Below are positions 1 through 8,333 of a stretch of 64,000 bases of DNA, in pieces; position 1 is the first letter of the stretch, and each line of letters begins with the position of its first letter. This stretch comes from Sphingomonas populi (GTDB taxonomy: Bacteria; Pseudomonadota; Alphaproteobacteria; Sphingomonadales; Sphingomonadaceae), in contig NZ_SGIS01000010.1 of the NCBI RefSeq assembly GCF_004208535.1, forward strand, positions 1-64,000. The letters run 5' to 3'. Both the position numbers and the translations under genes were made by a program. The notes beneath the pieces are model-generated. The model was not told where the DNA came from. It made no database searches and saw only the letters and a program-made list of their open reading frames with translations.

Positions 1-45
1 CCCGCCATTCCGGCGCCGGGTGCGGTGTTTGAAGGAGTGAAGGCA

Positions 46-1791
46 ATGGAACTCAAGCATATCGACATCGCCAATCTGTCTGTCTCGCCTGCCAACATGC
101 GGGTGAAGGGCAAGCCCGTGGACCTGACCAACATCCTGCCATCGGTGCGCGCGCGGGGCGTGCTGGTGCCGCTGATCGTGCGGCAGAATGGATCGCCGGA
201 CACATACGAGATCGTGGCGGGCAAGCGGCGCTATCATGCCGCGCTGGCGGTCGCGCAGGAAACCGGCGAAGCCGAGCCGCTGCCGTGCGCGGTGATGGCG
301 GCGGGCGATAATGGGGCGGCACTGGAAGCGTCGCTGATCGAGAACATCGCGCGGGTGGACCCCGACGAGGTGACGCGCTGGGAGAGCTTCACGCGGCTGG
401 TGCGCGAAGGCCGAACCCCGGAGGATATCGCGCTGACCTTCGGTCTCACCGAGTTGCAGGTGAAGCGGACGCTGGCGCTAGGCAATCTGCTGCCGCGCAT
501 TCGCACCCTGTATCGCAAGGGCGAGATTGATGCGGCGACCGTTCGGCACTTGACCCTTCTCTCGAAGGCCCGGCAGCGCGAGTGGCTGGCGTTGCTCGAT
601 GATCCCGATGCGCATTGTCCCACGGGTTATCAGGTCAAGGCATGGGCGTGCGGTGGTGCTTCGATCCCAGTGCGCGCGGCGCTGTTCGACATCGACGGCT
701 ATCCCGGCGAGATCGTGTCCGACCTGTTCGGCGACGACCGCTATTTCGCTGACCCGCAGACGTTCTGGGCCGCGCAGAATGCCGCGATTGCCGAGCGCGT
801 CGAGGCTTGCGTCGGGGCGGGGTGGGCCGATGTCGTCGTTTTGCCGACCGGGGAACCGTTTCACACATGGGAGCACGAGCGCACCCCCAAGCGCAAGGGC
901 GGCAAGGTGTTCGTGGTCGTGGGGCCGCGCGGCGATGTCACCTTCCACGAAGGCTATCTGACCACCAAGGAAGCGCGAAGGCTGGCAATGGGTGCCACGG
1001 TGGCGGACAAGCCGGCCCGCCCCGAGATCAGTGCTGCGATCCAGAGCTATGTTGATCTTCATCGTCATGCCGCCGTGCGGTCGGCGGTGGCAGCAAACCC
1101 GTCGGTAGCGCTGCGCTTGATGGTTGCACACGCGATTGTCGGATCGTCACTGTGGCGCGTGTCGGTCGAGCCACAACGGACGGCGAACGACGCCATTGCC
1201 GAGAGTGTCGAGAACTGCGTCTCGGAAGCCGCGTTCGATGAACGGCGGCGGGCGGTGCTGGCGTTGCTCGGCTTCGATCCCGATACCCCCACCATTATCG
1301 GCGGCTATGAGGACGATCACGGCGTCGCTGGCCTGTTCGTCCGGTTGCTCGGGCTGACCGATACTGCGGTTCGCGATGTGCTCGCCATCGTCATGGCCGA
1401 GACACTGGAAGCGGGCAGCGCATTGATCGAATTGCTCGGCATCCACCTCAGTATCGACATGCGCGACGCATGGCAGGCCGACGACGCGTTGCTCGATCTG
1501 ATCCGCGATCGTGACGTGCTTGAGTGCCTCCTTACCGAGGTCGCGGGCGACGGCGTGGCAACCGCCAACGAGGCCGCGACCGGCAAGGTGAAGCGGCAGA
1601 TCATCCGCGATTGCCTGACCGGTGAGAACAGGCGGACAAAGGTCGAGAACTGGGTGCCGCGATGGATGGCGTTTCCGCCCGCCGCCTACACGACGCGCGG
1701 CGGCGTGCAGACGGTCAGTCGCACCGAGGGGTTGGGCGGCCTCGTCGAAGCGGTAATGCCGCAGATCGTTACCATCGCCCGTGCGGCATGA
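46..1791 (+). CDS. ParB/RepB/Spo0J-family nuclease-like protein
   Basis: Predicted ParB-like protein of about 581 residues, probably for partition or regulation of the mobile element. The N-terminus carries the ParB/sulfiredoxin fold, with the family box VAGKRRYHAAL near residue 60 and the ENIARVDPDE segment near residue 100. A helix-turn-helix stretch (LTFGLTELQVKRTLALGNLLP) follows. The last ~350 residues are specific to the large ParB-like proteins of sphingomonad plasmids and integrative elements and have no function I recognise. The ATG at 46 is preferred to a GTG at 25 because GAAGGAG lies 8 to 9 bases before it. No ParA gene is visible; it may lie left of the window. Confidence 0.8.
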   Translation: MELKHIDIANLSVSPANMRVKGKPVDLTNILPSVRARGVLVPLIVRQNGSPDTYEIVAGKRRYHAALAVAQETGEAEPLPCAVMAAGDNGAALEASLIENIARVDPDEVTRWESFTRLVREGRTPEDIALTFGLTELQVKRTLALGNLLPRIRTLYRKGEIDAATVRHLTLLSKARQREWLALLDDPDAHCPTGYQVKAWACGGASIPVRAALFDIDGYPGEIVSDLFGDDRYFADPQTFWAAQNAAIAERVEACVGAGWADVVVLPTGEPFHTWEHERTPKRKGGKVFVVVGPRGDVTFHEGYLTTKEARRLAMGATVADKPARPEISAAIQSYVDLHRHAAVRSAVAANPSVALRLMVAHAIVGSSLWRVSVEPQRTANDAIAESVENCVSEAAFDERRRAVLALLGFDPDTPTIIGGYEDDHGVAGLFVRLLGLTDTAVRDVLAIVMAETLEAGSALIELLGIHLSIDMRDAWQADDALLDLIRDRDVLECLLTEVAGDGVATANEAATGKVKRQIIRDCLTGENRRTKVENWVPRWMAFPPAAYTTRGGVQTVSRTEGLGGLVEAVMPQIVTIARAA

Positions 1792-1794
1792 TCC

Positions 1795-1830
1795 GATGAC
1801 CGGCGGCGCTTAAAAGCGCCGCCGGTCATC
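1795..1830 (+). terminator. Perfect 17-bp hairpin after the parB-like gene
   Basis: Two perfectly complementary 17-base arms (1795-1811 and 1814-1830) flank a 2-base AA centre, starting 4 bases after the stop codon. GC content is very high. There is no T-run behind it, so it may be a factor-assisted terminator or an mRNA-stabilising hairpin. Confidence 0.6.
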
Positions 1831-1913
1831 GTCCGATCGTTACAACGCCGCGCCGCGCGGGTGCGCATCGGAAGACGCGAACGTTGGGTGGCGCTGTAAA
1901 CCGAAGCGTTAGG

Positions 1914-2144
1914 CTAAGGTTCGAAACTTTCGGTCGCATCCACGTTTAACAGGGCGGCGACATTGACATTCAGGGCTTCAGCGAGCCGGTCGAGGACATC
2001 CACGCTCGCCGCATAGATGCAGCGCTCAAGCGCACTCACGTAGGTGCGGTCTATCTCCGCACGGTCAGCGAGTTCCTCCTGCGACCATCCCCTGATGCGT
2101 CGAAGAATCCGCAGATTGCGGGCCAGAATTTCTCGCGCCTCCAT
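1914..2144 (-). CDS. Small XRE-family helix-turn-helix regulator
   Basis: A 76-residue protein that is almost only a Cro/C1-type HTH domain. The pattern LRRIRGWSQEELADRA followed by RTYVSALER is the classic helix 2 / helix 3 arrangement, and the C-terminal helices (LDRLAEALNVNVAALL) complete the fold. Size and composition resemble controller (C) proteins of restriction-modification systems and small plasmid repressors, but no restriction or methylase gene is next to it. It is divergent from the sigma factor gene at 2257. The shared 112-bp gap contains a GAGTATACTC palindrome that could be its operator, so autoregulation and control of the sigma gene are plausible inferences. Confidence 0.8.
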   Translation of the reverse strand: MEAREILARNLRILRRIRGWSQEELADRAEIDRTYVSALERCIYAASVDVLDRLAEALNVNVAALLNVDATESFEP

Positions 2145-2167
2145 GTGAAAGGAAGCACGATCTTGAA

Positions 2168-2192
2168 GAGTATTTCACCACGGAGTATACTC
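2168..2192. promoter_or_regulatory. Operator-like GAGTAT half-site plus GAGTATACTC palindrome
   Basis: The perfect 10-bp palindrome GAGTATACTC lies at 2183-2192, with a further GAGTAT half-site about 15 bases upstream near 2169. Both sit in the divergent gap between the XRE regulator and the FecI-type sigma gene, the usual place for an XRE operator. Binding is inferred only. Confidence 0.4.
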
Positions 2193-2256
2193 TACAAAGA
2201 CGCTTTCCGAGGATGGTTTTGAAAAGGTCGAGGCGTTCGCTGCGAGGAGCGCGCTG

Positions 2257-2787
2257 ATGGCGGGACGGAAAGACGATTTGCAAAGGCGCCCGATTGGAGA
2301 GGGTACGCGTGCGGCGGCAATCGAAGACCTATACCGGGACCACGGCGACTGGCTTCGGCGGTTGGTCGCCGCGCGCCTGCGTATGCAGCCCGCCGATGTC
2401 GACGACATCGTGCAGGATACCTGGCTGCGGGCCGCACGACCGGCGACCACCGAAATCACCCACCCGCGAGCCTTCCTGTTTCAGACGGCGCTCAACCTGT
2501 TCCGCGACCGCAAGCGGCGCGAGGCGGTTCGCCAGCAGCATCGCGAGGGCGTCACCGCCGATCAGGGTCGCGGTGACGGGCATGGTATGTCCGAGCAGGA
2601 GGCCATTCTCGAACTGGAGCGGATCGTGCTCGATCTGCCTGAAAAGATGCGCGACGTCTTCGTGCTCAGCCGTTTCCGGCATATGAGCAATGCGGAGATC
2701 GCGACAACGCTCGGCATCTCGATCAAGACCGTGGAATGGCGGATGGGTAAGGCGCTGGCATTGTGCATGAGCAGATTGCGCGACTAA
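2257..2787 (+). CDS. ECF RNA polymerase sigma factor, FecI type
   Basis: A 176-residue extracytoplasmic-function sigma factor. Region 2 covers about residues 22-90 (LYRDHGDWLRRLVAARL, then DDIVQDTWLRA, the core-binding region 2.2). Region 4 covers about residues 120-172, with the HTH segment NAEIATTLGISIKTVEWRM that reads the -35 element. The ATG at 2257 follows GAGGAG by 7 bases. The FecR-type partner starts 10 bases after its stop, so the two form an operon. FecI/FecR pairs normally switch on a TonB-dependent receptor gene, but none follows here. Its target promoters are unknown. Confidence 0.9.
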   Translation: MAGRKDDLQRRPIGEGTRAAAIEDLYRDHGDWLRRLVAARLRMQPADVDDIVQDTWLRAARPATTEITHPRAFLFQTALNLFRDRKRREAVRQQHREGVTADQGRGDGHGMSEQEAILELERIVLDLPEKMRDVFVLSRFRHMSNAEIATTLGISIKTVEWRMGKALALCMSRLRD

Positions 2788-2797
2788 GCGACGGCGC

Positions 2798-3769
2798 ATG
2801 TCCATGAACGACAATGATGCGAGCGGCGGCGATGCGTGCACGCAAGCCGCGCACTGGTACGCGCGGTTGCAGACGCTGCCGGTGTCGGCCCGAACGCTCG
2901 AGCAGTTCTTCGAGTGGCGAAAGGGCGAGGGGAATCGTGAAGCCTTCGACGCCGTCGATCGGCTTTATCGGAAGACCGGCACGCTCGTGGATCGCCCCGC
3001 TATTATCACCGCTACCGAGCAGGCGATGACGCGATCCGCCGCTCCGCCTAGCAGACGATACCCGTGGTTGGGGACGATGGCGGCGGCGGTGGTCGGCGTG
3101 GTTGCGGTTGGCCTGACGGCCTTCGCGGTGTGGCCCTCGGGCGGCGAGCGCTACGCGACCAAAATCGGCGAGCAGCGCAGCATCAGGCTCGCCGATGGAT
3201 CGAAGGTGATGCTCGATACCGACACCGCGCTGACGGTTAGCTTCGCCAGAGATGCGCGCCGTATTTCACTCGGCAGGGGCCAAGCCTATTTCACGGTCGC
3301 GCATGATGCAGCGCGACCCTTCACGGTGGACGCTGGCGGTACGCGCGTCCTCGCGACGGGCACGCAGTTCGATGTCCAGCGCAGCGGTGACCGGATCGAT
3401 GTCACATTGGTCGAGGGCAGGGTGCGGATCAGTTCGCAGGAGCGGTCGGTTGCGCAGTTGCAAGCCGGGCAGCGGGTGATCGTTGACGGCTCCCGCACAA
3501 GTCCGGTTCAGGCGATCGACACGACGCCGACGATTGCGTGGACGCAAGGCCGGATCGTGCTCGACGGCATGACGCTCGAACACGCGATCGGCGAGGTCAA
3601 TCGCTACGTAAATACGCCAGTTCGCCTCGATGCGCCCGGCTTTGCCAACGCACGCATCAGCGGTTCTGTCGAGACAGGCGACGTCGGCAGTTTCACGACG
3701 GCGGTCACTGCACTGTTGCCGCTCAAGGCGCAGACCAACAGCGACGGATCGGTCACGCTGCGCCCGTGA
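2798..3769 (+). CDS. FecR-family anti-sigma / signal-transfer protein
   Basis: A 323-residue inner-membrane sigma regulator paired with the FecI-type sigma factor just upstream. The cytoplasmic N-terminus (DUF4880-like, about residues 15-70) should bind the sigma factor. A single membrane helix follows near residues 88-110 (GTMAAAVVGVVAVGLTAF). The periplasmic FecR domain has the family pattern GEQRSIRLADGSKVMLDTDT and a C-terminal STN-like segment (DGMTLEHAIGEVNRY). In known systems this region contacts the plug of a TonB-dependent transducer. No such receptor is encoded downstream; the next gene is on the other strand. Confidence 0.9.
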   Translation: MSMNDNDASGGDACTQAAHWYARLQTLPVSARTLEQFFEWRKGEGNREAFDAVDRLYRKTGTLVDRPAIITATEQAMTRSAAPPSRRYPWLGTMAAAVVGVVAVGLTAFAVWPSGGERYATKIGEQRSIRLADGSKVMLDTDTALTVSFARDARRISLGRGQAYFTVAHDAARPFTVDAGGTRVLATGTQFDVQRSGDRIDVTLVEGRVRISSQERSVAQLQAGQRVIVDGSRTSPVQAIDTTPTIAWTQGRIVLDGMTLEHAIGEVNRYVNTPVRLDAPGFANARISGSVETGDVGSFTTAVTALLPLKAQTNSDGSVTLRP

Positions 3770-3842
3770 ATAGTGCCGATCGTGCAGGTGTCAGAAAATG
3801 GCTCGCATCGCCCGACGAATGCCGGACGATGCGAGCAAGACA

Positions 3843-4385
3843 TCAGGCGTTTTCAGCAGCCTTGCGGCGCGTGCGCTTCGCCGGGGTAGGGGTGGGTGCG
3901 GACTCCACGCTCGCTTCGCTGGCGGCAGGCGTTTCGGCGGGCGTTGCTGCGCCACCGCGACCCTTGCGGCCAAGGCCGATCCGCTGCGCCATTTCACGGC
4001 GCGCGAGCGAATAGTTCTCGGAGACCATCGGATAATCCGGGCGCAGATTGTAGCGCTCGCGGTACTGCACGTCGGTCAGACCATGCGTCGAGAGATGGCG
4101 GCGCAGCGTCTTGTAAGGCTTGCCGTCGATCATCGAGATGATGTGATCCTTTGAGGCAAGCGACTTGCGCACCGAGACGGCGGGCGTGAACTCTTCCGTC
4201 GGGGCCGCTTCGCTGCCCGACACGTCCGCTGCCGATGAACCAGAACCGAGTTCGACAATCGTAGTGTGCATCGTGCGCAAGAACGCCGGCACATCGTCAG
4301 CCGATACGCGATTGTTCTGGTTGCCGAGCCACGCGATCGTCAGTTCGGTTGCGAGTTCGACTGGGTTTGCGGTTTCTTCAGTCAT
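3843..4385 (-). CDS. Ros/MucR-family transcriptional regulator
   Basis: About 180 residues. The centre matches the MucR DNA-binding domain: DHIISMIDGKPYKTLRRHL, then LTDVQYRERYNL, DYPMV and RREMAQRIGLGRK. In Ros and classical MucR proteins this region holds a C2H2 zinc finger. Here both cysteine positions are Ser/Met-type residues, so zinc is probably not bound, as in several Mesorhizobium and sphingomonad homologues. The N-terminal half (AWLGNQNNRVSADDVPAFL) is the usual oligomerisation region and the C-terminus is basic and Ala-rich. The ATG at 4385 is chosen to fit family length; an in-frame start at 4430 is possible. It sits beside transfer genes and may regulate them. Confidence 0.85.
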   Translation of the reverse strand: MTEETANPVELATELTIAWLGNQNNRVSADDVPAFLRTMHTTIVELGSGSSAADVSGSEAAPTEEFTPAVSVRKSLASKDHIISMIDGKPYKTLRRHLSTHGLTDVQYRERYNLRPDYPMVSENYSLARREMAQRIGLGRKGRGGAATPAETPAASEASVESAPTPTPAKRTRRKAAENA

Positions 4386-4477
4386 ATCAATATGTCCATA
4401 TGTGTTGCTGCGATGTTTCGCTGCGACCAAAGGGGGTATCCAGTATCGGACAACACCGCTGTGACGAAGAATCGCGA

Positions 4478-4756
4478 TCAGCGCAAATGGTCATTGATAG
4501 AATCATCTTCGAACGCGCGCTTGCCGCGACGTCGCCACACCATAATGGACTGGTCTTTATCTTCCCCGCGCAATCTCGCAGCGGCTTCGACGAGGATGCC
4601 GAAGATCACCGCACGATCGTCATCGGTGAGATCGATCAGCCCGGACTTGGCGACGAGTCCGTCCAGTTCGATCAACTGGCGTGTGCGCTCGCGGCGCTTC
4701 ACTTGCCAGTCGCGCGTATCATGCCGTGCGCGGCTGGCGATCAAGTGGTAACGCAT
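4478..4756 (-). CDS. traD: Conjugal transfer protein TraD-like
   Basis: A short basic protein (about 92 residues from the ATG at 4756) resembling the TraD family of Ti-type plasmids. The diagnostic stretch is RRERTRQLIELDGLVAKSGL followed by LTDDDRAVIFGILVEAA. TraD works with TraC, TraG and TraA in DNA processing at oriT; its exact role is unclear even in model plasmids. The frame stays open upstream to 4915 and the residues before Met look family-like (ERLRRTLHQLRRLIA), so the true start may be further upstream on a rare codon. It overlaps the end of the TraC-like gene, which suggests translational coupling. Confidence 0.7.
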   Translation of the reverse strand: MRYHLIASRARHDTRDWQVKRRERTRQLIELDGLVAKSGLIDLTDDDRAVIFGILVEAAARLRGEDKDQSIMVWRRRGKRAFEDDSINDHLR

Positions 4757-5045
4757 CGCTATCAGCCGCCGAAGCTGATGCAGGGTTCGGCGCAGTCGTT
4801 CGGCGTTTGTTGCTTCTGGCTTTGCGCTGAAACATCGCCGCGCCAGCTTTCCGCCACGCCTCCTGTACTGACGCGCTGCTGCTGGAAACCGAGAGCAATG
4901 CACCCGCCAGAACATCGACCGGTACTGTGTCGGCGCGACACGCGATCACCAACTCGCCGAGCTGGCTGATCTTGCGCTGTTTGAGCGCTTTCGCCTTCTG
5001 ATCGAGCGAGTCGAGTTCGGCGTCATAGTCACGCGGTTTACGCAT
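4719..5045 (-). CDS. TraC-like (DUF6437-type) conjugal transfer accessory protein
   Basis: A 108-residue protein opening MRKPRDYDAELDSLDQKAK, a signature I associate with small mobilisation proteins labelled TraC, TraD or DUF6437 next to traA in alphaproteobacterial elements. The N-terminal third should be a charged coiled coil (LDQKAKALKQRKISQLGELV); the C-terminus is basic and disordered. It reads away from traA across a ~170-bp gap that holds the oriT, the conserved traCD / oriT / traA layout. It probably helps the relaxase at oriT. The exact family name is less certain than the transfer role. Confidence 0.65.
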   Translation of the reverse strand: MRKPRDYDAELDSLDQKAKALKQRKISQLGELVIACRADTVPVDVLAGALLSVSSSSASVQEAWRKAGAAMFQRKARSNKRRTTAPNPASASAADSDALPLDRQPRTA

Positions 5046-5047
5046 CG

Positions 5048-5079
5048 GGATCGTCCGTGTTGTGGTGCAAGGACGATCC
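5048..5079. repeat. Perfect 9-bp inverted repeat between traC-like gene and oriT
   Basis: GGATCGTCC (5048-5056) and GGACGATCC (5071-5079) form a perfect inverted repeat with a 14-base loop, 2 bases before the start of the TraC-like gene on the minus strand. It overlaps that gene's leader, so it could be an operator or a translation-control hairpin. Confidence 0.45.
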
Positions 5080-5155
5080 GGTTATCGGCTGTATCGATCG
5101 GCGTAAATGTCGTGATATCTTCTGGGACCACGGCGTCCCGAGATAGATGAAATCT

Positions 5156-5190
5156 TTCGAGGGCGCGCTTATACGTCGTGCCGACGTCGC
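5156..5190. other. oriT of Ti / RSF1010 type (putative nick region)
   Basis: The core reads GGGCGCGCTTATACGTCG (5161-5178) followed by a perfect inverted repeat ACGTCG / CGACGT (5173-5178 and 5182-5187, TGC loop). This closely resembles the oriT core I recall for agrobacterial and rhizobial plasmids, where GGGCGC precedes an AT-rich TTATA and a short inverted repeat. It lies in the gap between the divergent traC-like and traA genes, where the oriT of these plasmids is found. The cleavage position is inferred by analogy. Confidence 0.8.
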
Positions 5191-5216
5191 TTGTGTAGTG
5201 TAAGTGGATTGCCGTT

Positions 5217-8030
5217 ATGGCGATCTACCATTTCTCGGCCAAGATCATTTCCCGCGCCAACGGATCGTCCGCGCTGGCCTCCGCTGCCTATCGCTCCGCC
5301 TCTCGGCTGCATGATGAGCGCCTCGATCGCCATCACGACTTCTCCAATAAGGCCGGCGTCGTCCATTCCGAAGTGCTGTTGCCGGACGGTGCGCCCGAGC
5401 ATCTCGCTGACCGCGAGAAACTCTGGAATGCGGTTGAGGCGGCCGAGCTGCGCAAGGACGCCCAGCTATCCCGCGAAGTGGAGTTCGCCATCCCGCGCGA
5501 GCTGGACCAGGCCGAAGGCATTCGGCTGGCGCGCGACTTCGTCGAAGGGCAGTTCGTCGTGCGGGGGATGATCGCCGACCTCAATGTCCACTGGGACATC
5601 GGCGCCGACGGTGAACCCAAGCCGCACGCCCATGTGATGCTCTCGCTTCGCGATGTCGATGAGCACGGCTTCGGCAAGAAGAACCGCGACTGGAATCGCA
5701 CCGACCTTCTGGAGAAATGGCGCGAGCGCTGGGCCGAGCACGTCAATACACGGCTGGCTGAACTCGATATCGATGCAAGTGTCGATCACCGCTCGCTGGA
5801 AGCGCAAGGCATCGACCTCGAGCCTCAGCACAAGATCGGCCCGGCCGCCGCTCGGATGGCGGAGCAGGGGCTCGCCTCCGAACGGTTGGAAGGGCATCAC
5901 GCCATTGCCCACGCCAATGGCGAAAAGCTGCTGGCGAACCCGGCGCTGGCGCTCGACGCGATCACCCGCACCCAGGCAACCTTCACCACACGCGACCTCG
6001 CGATGTTTGTGCACCGGCATAGCGAGGGGAAGGATCAGTTCGACCGCGTGATGGCTGCGGTGCGAGCGTCACCGGAATTGGTCACGCTCGGCAAGGATGG
6101 ACGCGGCCAGGACCGTTTCACCAGCCGCGACATGATCCAGACCGAGAAGCGGCTCGAGCGTGCTACTGTTCGGCTTGAGGCGAGCCGTCGGCACGGCATG
6201 GACGAGCAACATCGCACGCTCGCTCTGGTGCGCGCGGAAATGCGTGGACTGGTGCTATCGAGCGAGCAGCGCAGTGCCTTCGACCATGTCACCAAAGGCC
6301 AAGGACTTGGTGTGGTCATCGGCTATGCCGGCACTGGAAAATCGGCGATGCTCGGGGTCGCGCGTGAAGCGTGGGAGAGTGCCGGCTATTCGGTCCGCGG
6401 CGTAGCGCTGTCCGGCATTGCCGTCGAGAATTTGGAGAGCGGCTCAGGCATAGCTTCACGCACCATTGCGAGCATGGAGCATCAATGGGCCGATGGCCGG
6501 GAATTGCTGACCAACCGCGATGTGCTGGTGATCGACGAGGCCGGAATGATCGGCACTCGGCAGATGGAGCGCGTGCTTACCGAAGCCGAAAGGCGTGGCG
6601 CCAAGGTCGTGCTGGTCGGCGATCCCGAACAGCTCCAGGCGATAGAAGCAGGCGCCGCGTTTCGCGCGACCGCCGAGCGGTACGGCAGTATCGAGATCAC
6701 CGAGATCCGTCGCCAGCGCGAGGATTGGCAGCGTGATGCGACACGCTACCTCGCCACCGAGCGGACGGCGGAAGCGATCAGCTCGTATAGCCGGCACGAC
6801 CGCATTCATGATGCTGAGACGCGTGAGGATGCACGCGCCGATCTGATCGATCGGTGGGATCGGGGTCGTTCCGAAGCGCCGGGCGCTTCGCGGATCATCG
6901 TTACCCACACCAACGACGAGGTGCGCGAACTCAATCTCGCCGCGCGCGATCGGTTGCGCGCTGGCGGTGAGCTGGGCGAGGATGTGGTGATCAAGACCGA
7001 GCGAGGGAAGCGTGAATTCGCGCCCGGAGACCGGATCATGTTTCTGCGCAATGAGCGCGGCCTGGGTGTGAAGAATGGCACGCTTGGACAGGTGCAGTCG
7101 GCCACCCAGGCACGCATGGCGGTGCTGCTCGACGACGGGCGTTCGATCGCGTTCGATGTGAAGGACTATGCGAACCTCGACCACGGCTATGCCGCGACGG
7201 TGCACAAGGCGCAGGGTGTGACAGTGGACCGCGTGCATGTGCTGGCCACGCCGGGGCTCGACCGACACGCTGCCTATGTCGCGTTGTCTCGTCACCGCGA
7301 CAGCGTCGATCTCCATTATGGTCGCAATGATTTCGCAGATCGGCAAGCTCTGACTCGGGCGCTGTCGCGGGAACGCGGCAAGGACATGGCTGCGGACTAT
7401 CCGTCGCCCGAACGCGTGCACGTGCAGCCGGGGCATAACCGCTTCGCCGGACTGAAGCTTCGCGTCACGCCGGATGTGCCGGAACTCTCTCCGTTCGAAC
7501 GAGCAGTGGTGCGCGTGGCCCGTTCGGCAGCCGATATCCTGCGCGTCCGAGCCGAAGGCTCTGCGGAACTTCCGCATCAGCGTGCCGCACTCAACAAGGC
7601 TGTTGCTGAAATGGATGGGCTACGCCCCGGCGTTAAGCGCGACCTGCAGAACGTGTTCAATGCCGATCGCACCACGATCGATGAAGCGGCGAACGGCCGA
7701 CCGCAAAGGGCGATCCGGGCGATGGCGTTGGAAGCAGAGATGCGGGCAGATCCAGCCAAGCGCGCCGACCAGTTCATCGCGCGCTGGGATAAGCTACAGA
7801 AGCAATCCCAGCGCGCCTATGTGGCGGGCGATGTGACGAGCCAAAAGGTCATTCGGAGCGAGATGGCGGGCATGGCGAAGAGCCTCGAACGAGATCCGCA
7901 GATGGAATCGATTCTCGCAGTCCGCAAAGCGCAGCTCGGGATCACGATCGATACCGGCCGCCGCCTCGGAGCGGAGCTGGCATTCAATCACGGAATCGAC
8001 TTCGGGCGGGGCCGCGGGCTTGGCCGCTAG
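5217..8030 (+). CDS. traA: Conjugative relaxase-helicase TraA (Ti type, MOBQ)
   Basis: A 937-residue relaxase of the MobA/MobL class fused to a TraI-like helicase. Residues 1-230 are the nicking domain: SSALASAAYRSASRL contains the likely catalytic Tyr25, and PHAHVML gives the metal-binding H137/H139 motif. A RecD-like helicase follows, with Walker A GYAGTGKSAML near residue 369, Walker B LVIDEAGMIG near 437, and late motifs GYAATVHKAQGVTVDRV and YVALSRHRDSVDLHYG. The last ~200 residues are basic and helical. It should nick the adjacent oriT and unwind the transferred strand. The gene looks intact. No TraG coupling protein or Trb pilus genes are in view. Confidence 0.93.
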   Translation: MAIYHFSAKIISRANGSSALASAAYRSASRLHDERLDRHHDFSNKAGVVHSEVLLPDGAPEHLADREKLWNAVEAAELRKDAQLSREVEFAIPRELDQAEGIRLARDFVEGQFVVRGMIADLNVHWDIGADGEPKPHAHVMLSLRDVDEHGFGKKNRDWNRTDLLEKWRERWAEHVNTRLAELDIDASVDHRSLEAQGIDLEPQHKIGPAAARMAEQGLASERLEGHHAIAHANGEKLLANPALALDAITRTQATFTTRDLAMFVHRHSEGKDQFDRVMAAVRASPELVTLGKDGRGQDRFTSRDMIQTEKRLERATVRLEASRRHGMDEQHRTLALVRAEMRGLVLSSEQRSAFDHVTKGQGLGVVIGYAGTGKSAMLGVAREAWESAGYSVRGVALSGIAVENLESGSGIASRTIASMEHQWADGRELLTNRDVLVIDEAGMIGTRQMERVLTEAERRGAKVVLVGDPEQLQAIEAGAAFRATAERYGSIEITEIRRQREDWQRDATRYLATERTAEAISSYSRHDRIHDAETREDARADLIDRWDRGRSEAPGASRIIVTHTNDEVRELNLAARDRLRAGGELGEDVVIKTERGKREFAPGDRIMFLRNERGLGVKNGTLGQVQSATQARMAVLLDDGRSIAFDVKDYANLDHGYAATVHKAQGVTVDRVHVLATPGLDRHAAYVALSRHRDSVDLHYGRNDFADRQALTRALSRERGKDMAADYPSPERVHVQPGHNRFAGLKLRVTPDVPELSPFERAVVRVARSAADILRVRAEGSAELPHQRAALNKAVAEMDGLRPGVKRDLQNVFNADRTTIDEAANGRPQRAIRAMALEAEMRADPAKRADQFIARWDKLQKQSQRAYVAGDVTSQKVIRSEMAGMAKSLERDPQMESILAVRKAQLGITIDTGRRLGAELAFNHGIDFGRGRGLGR

Positions 8031-8333
8031 AGCGGTTTCAGCTTTGCGCCCGATTTTCGGTCGTTCAGCACATGCTGGCCAGCGCTGAGAAGCCGGCATT
8101 CGTTCAGCTGACCCACTAGCGTCTACTTTTGGATGGGAAGGCGGACATTCCGAACCTGTCGCCGACGAACTCCTTTGGTGGTAAACCACTGCGCTTATTG
8201 TGTCTCTCAATATTCATTGGGCAAGCTGGTCGGACCCTAGGCAAGCGCGTTAGAAGTCGTGACCAATGGCAAAAATTTCGGTCTTAGGGTCAGTTACCGG
8301 CCGAGAAGTAGCCAAAGATTGCACAGTGTGCCA
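8031..8333. other. 303-bp gap between traA and the giant STAND gene
   Basis: The two flanking genes converge on this stretch. I see no convincing reading frame, tRNA or strong terminator hairpin. Base composition is more AT-rich than the chromosome to the right. Confidence 0.5.
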
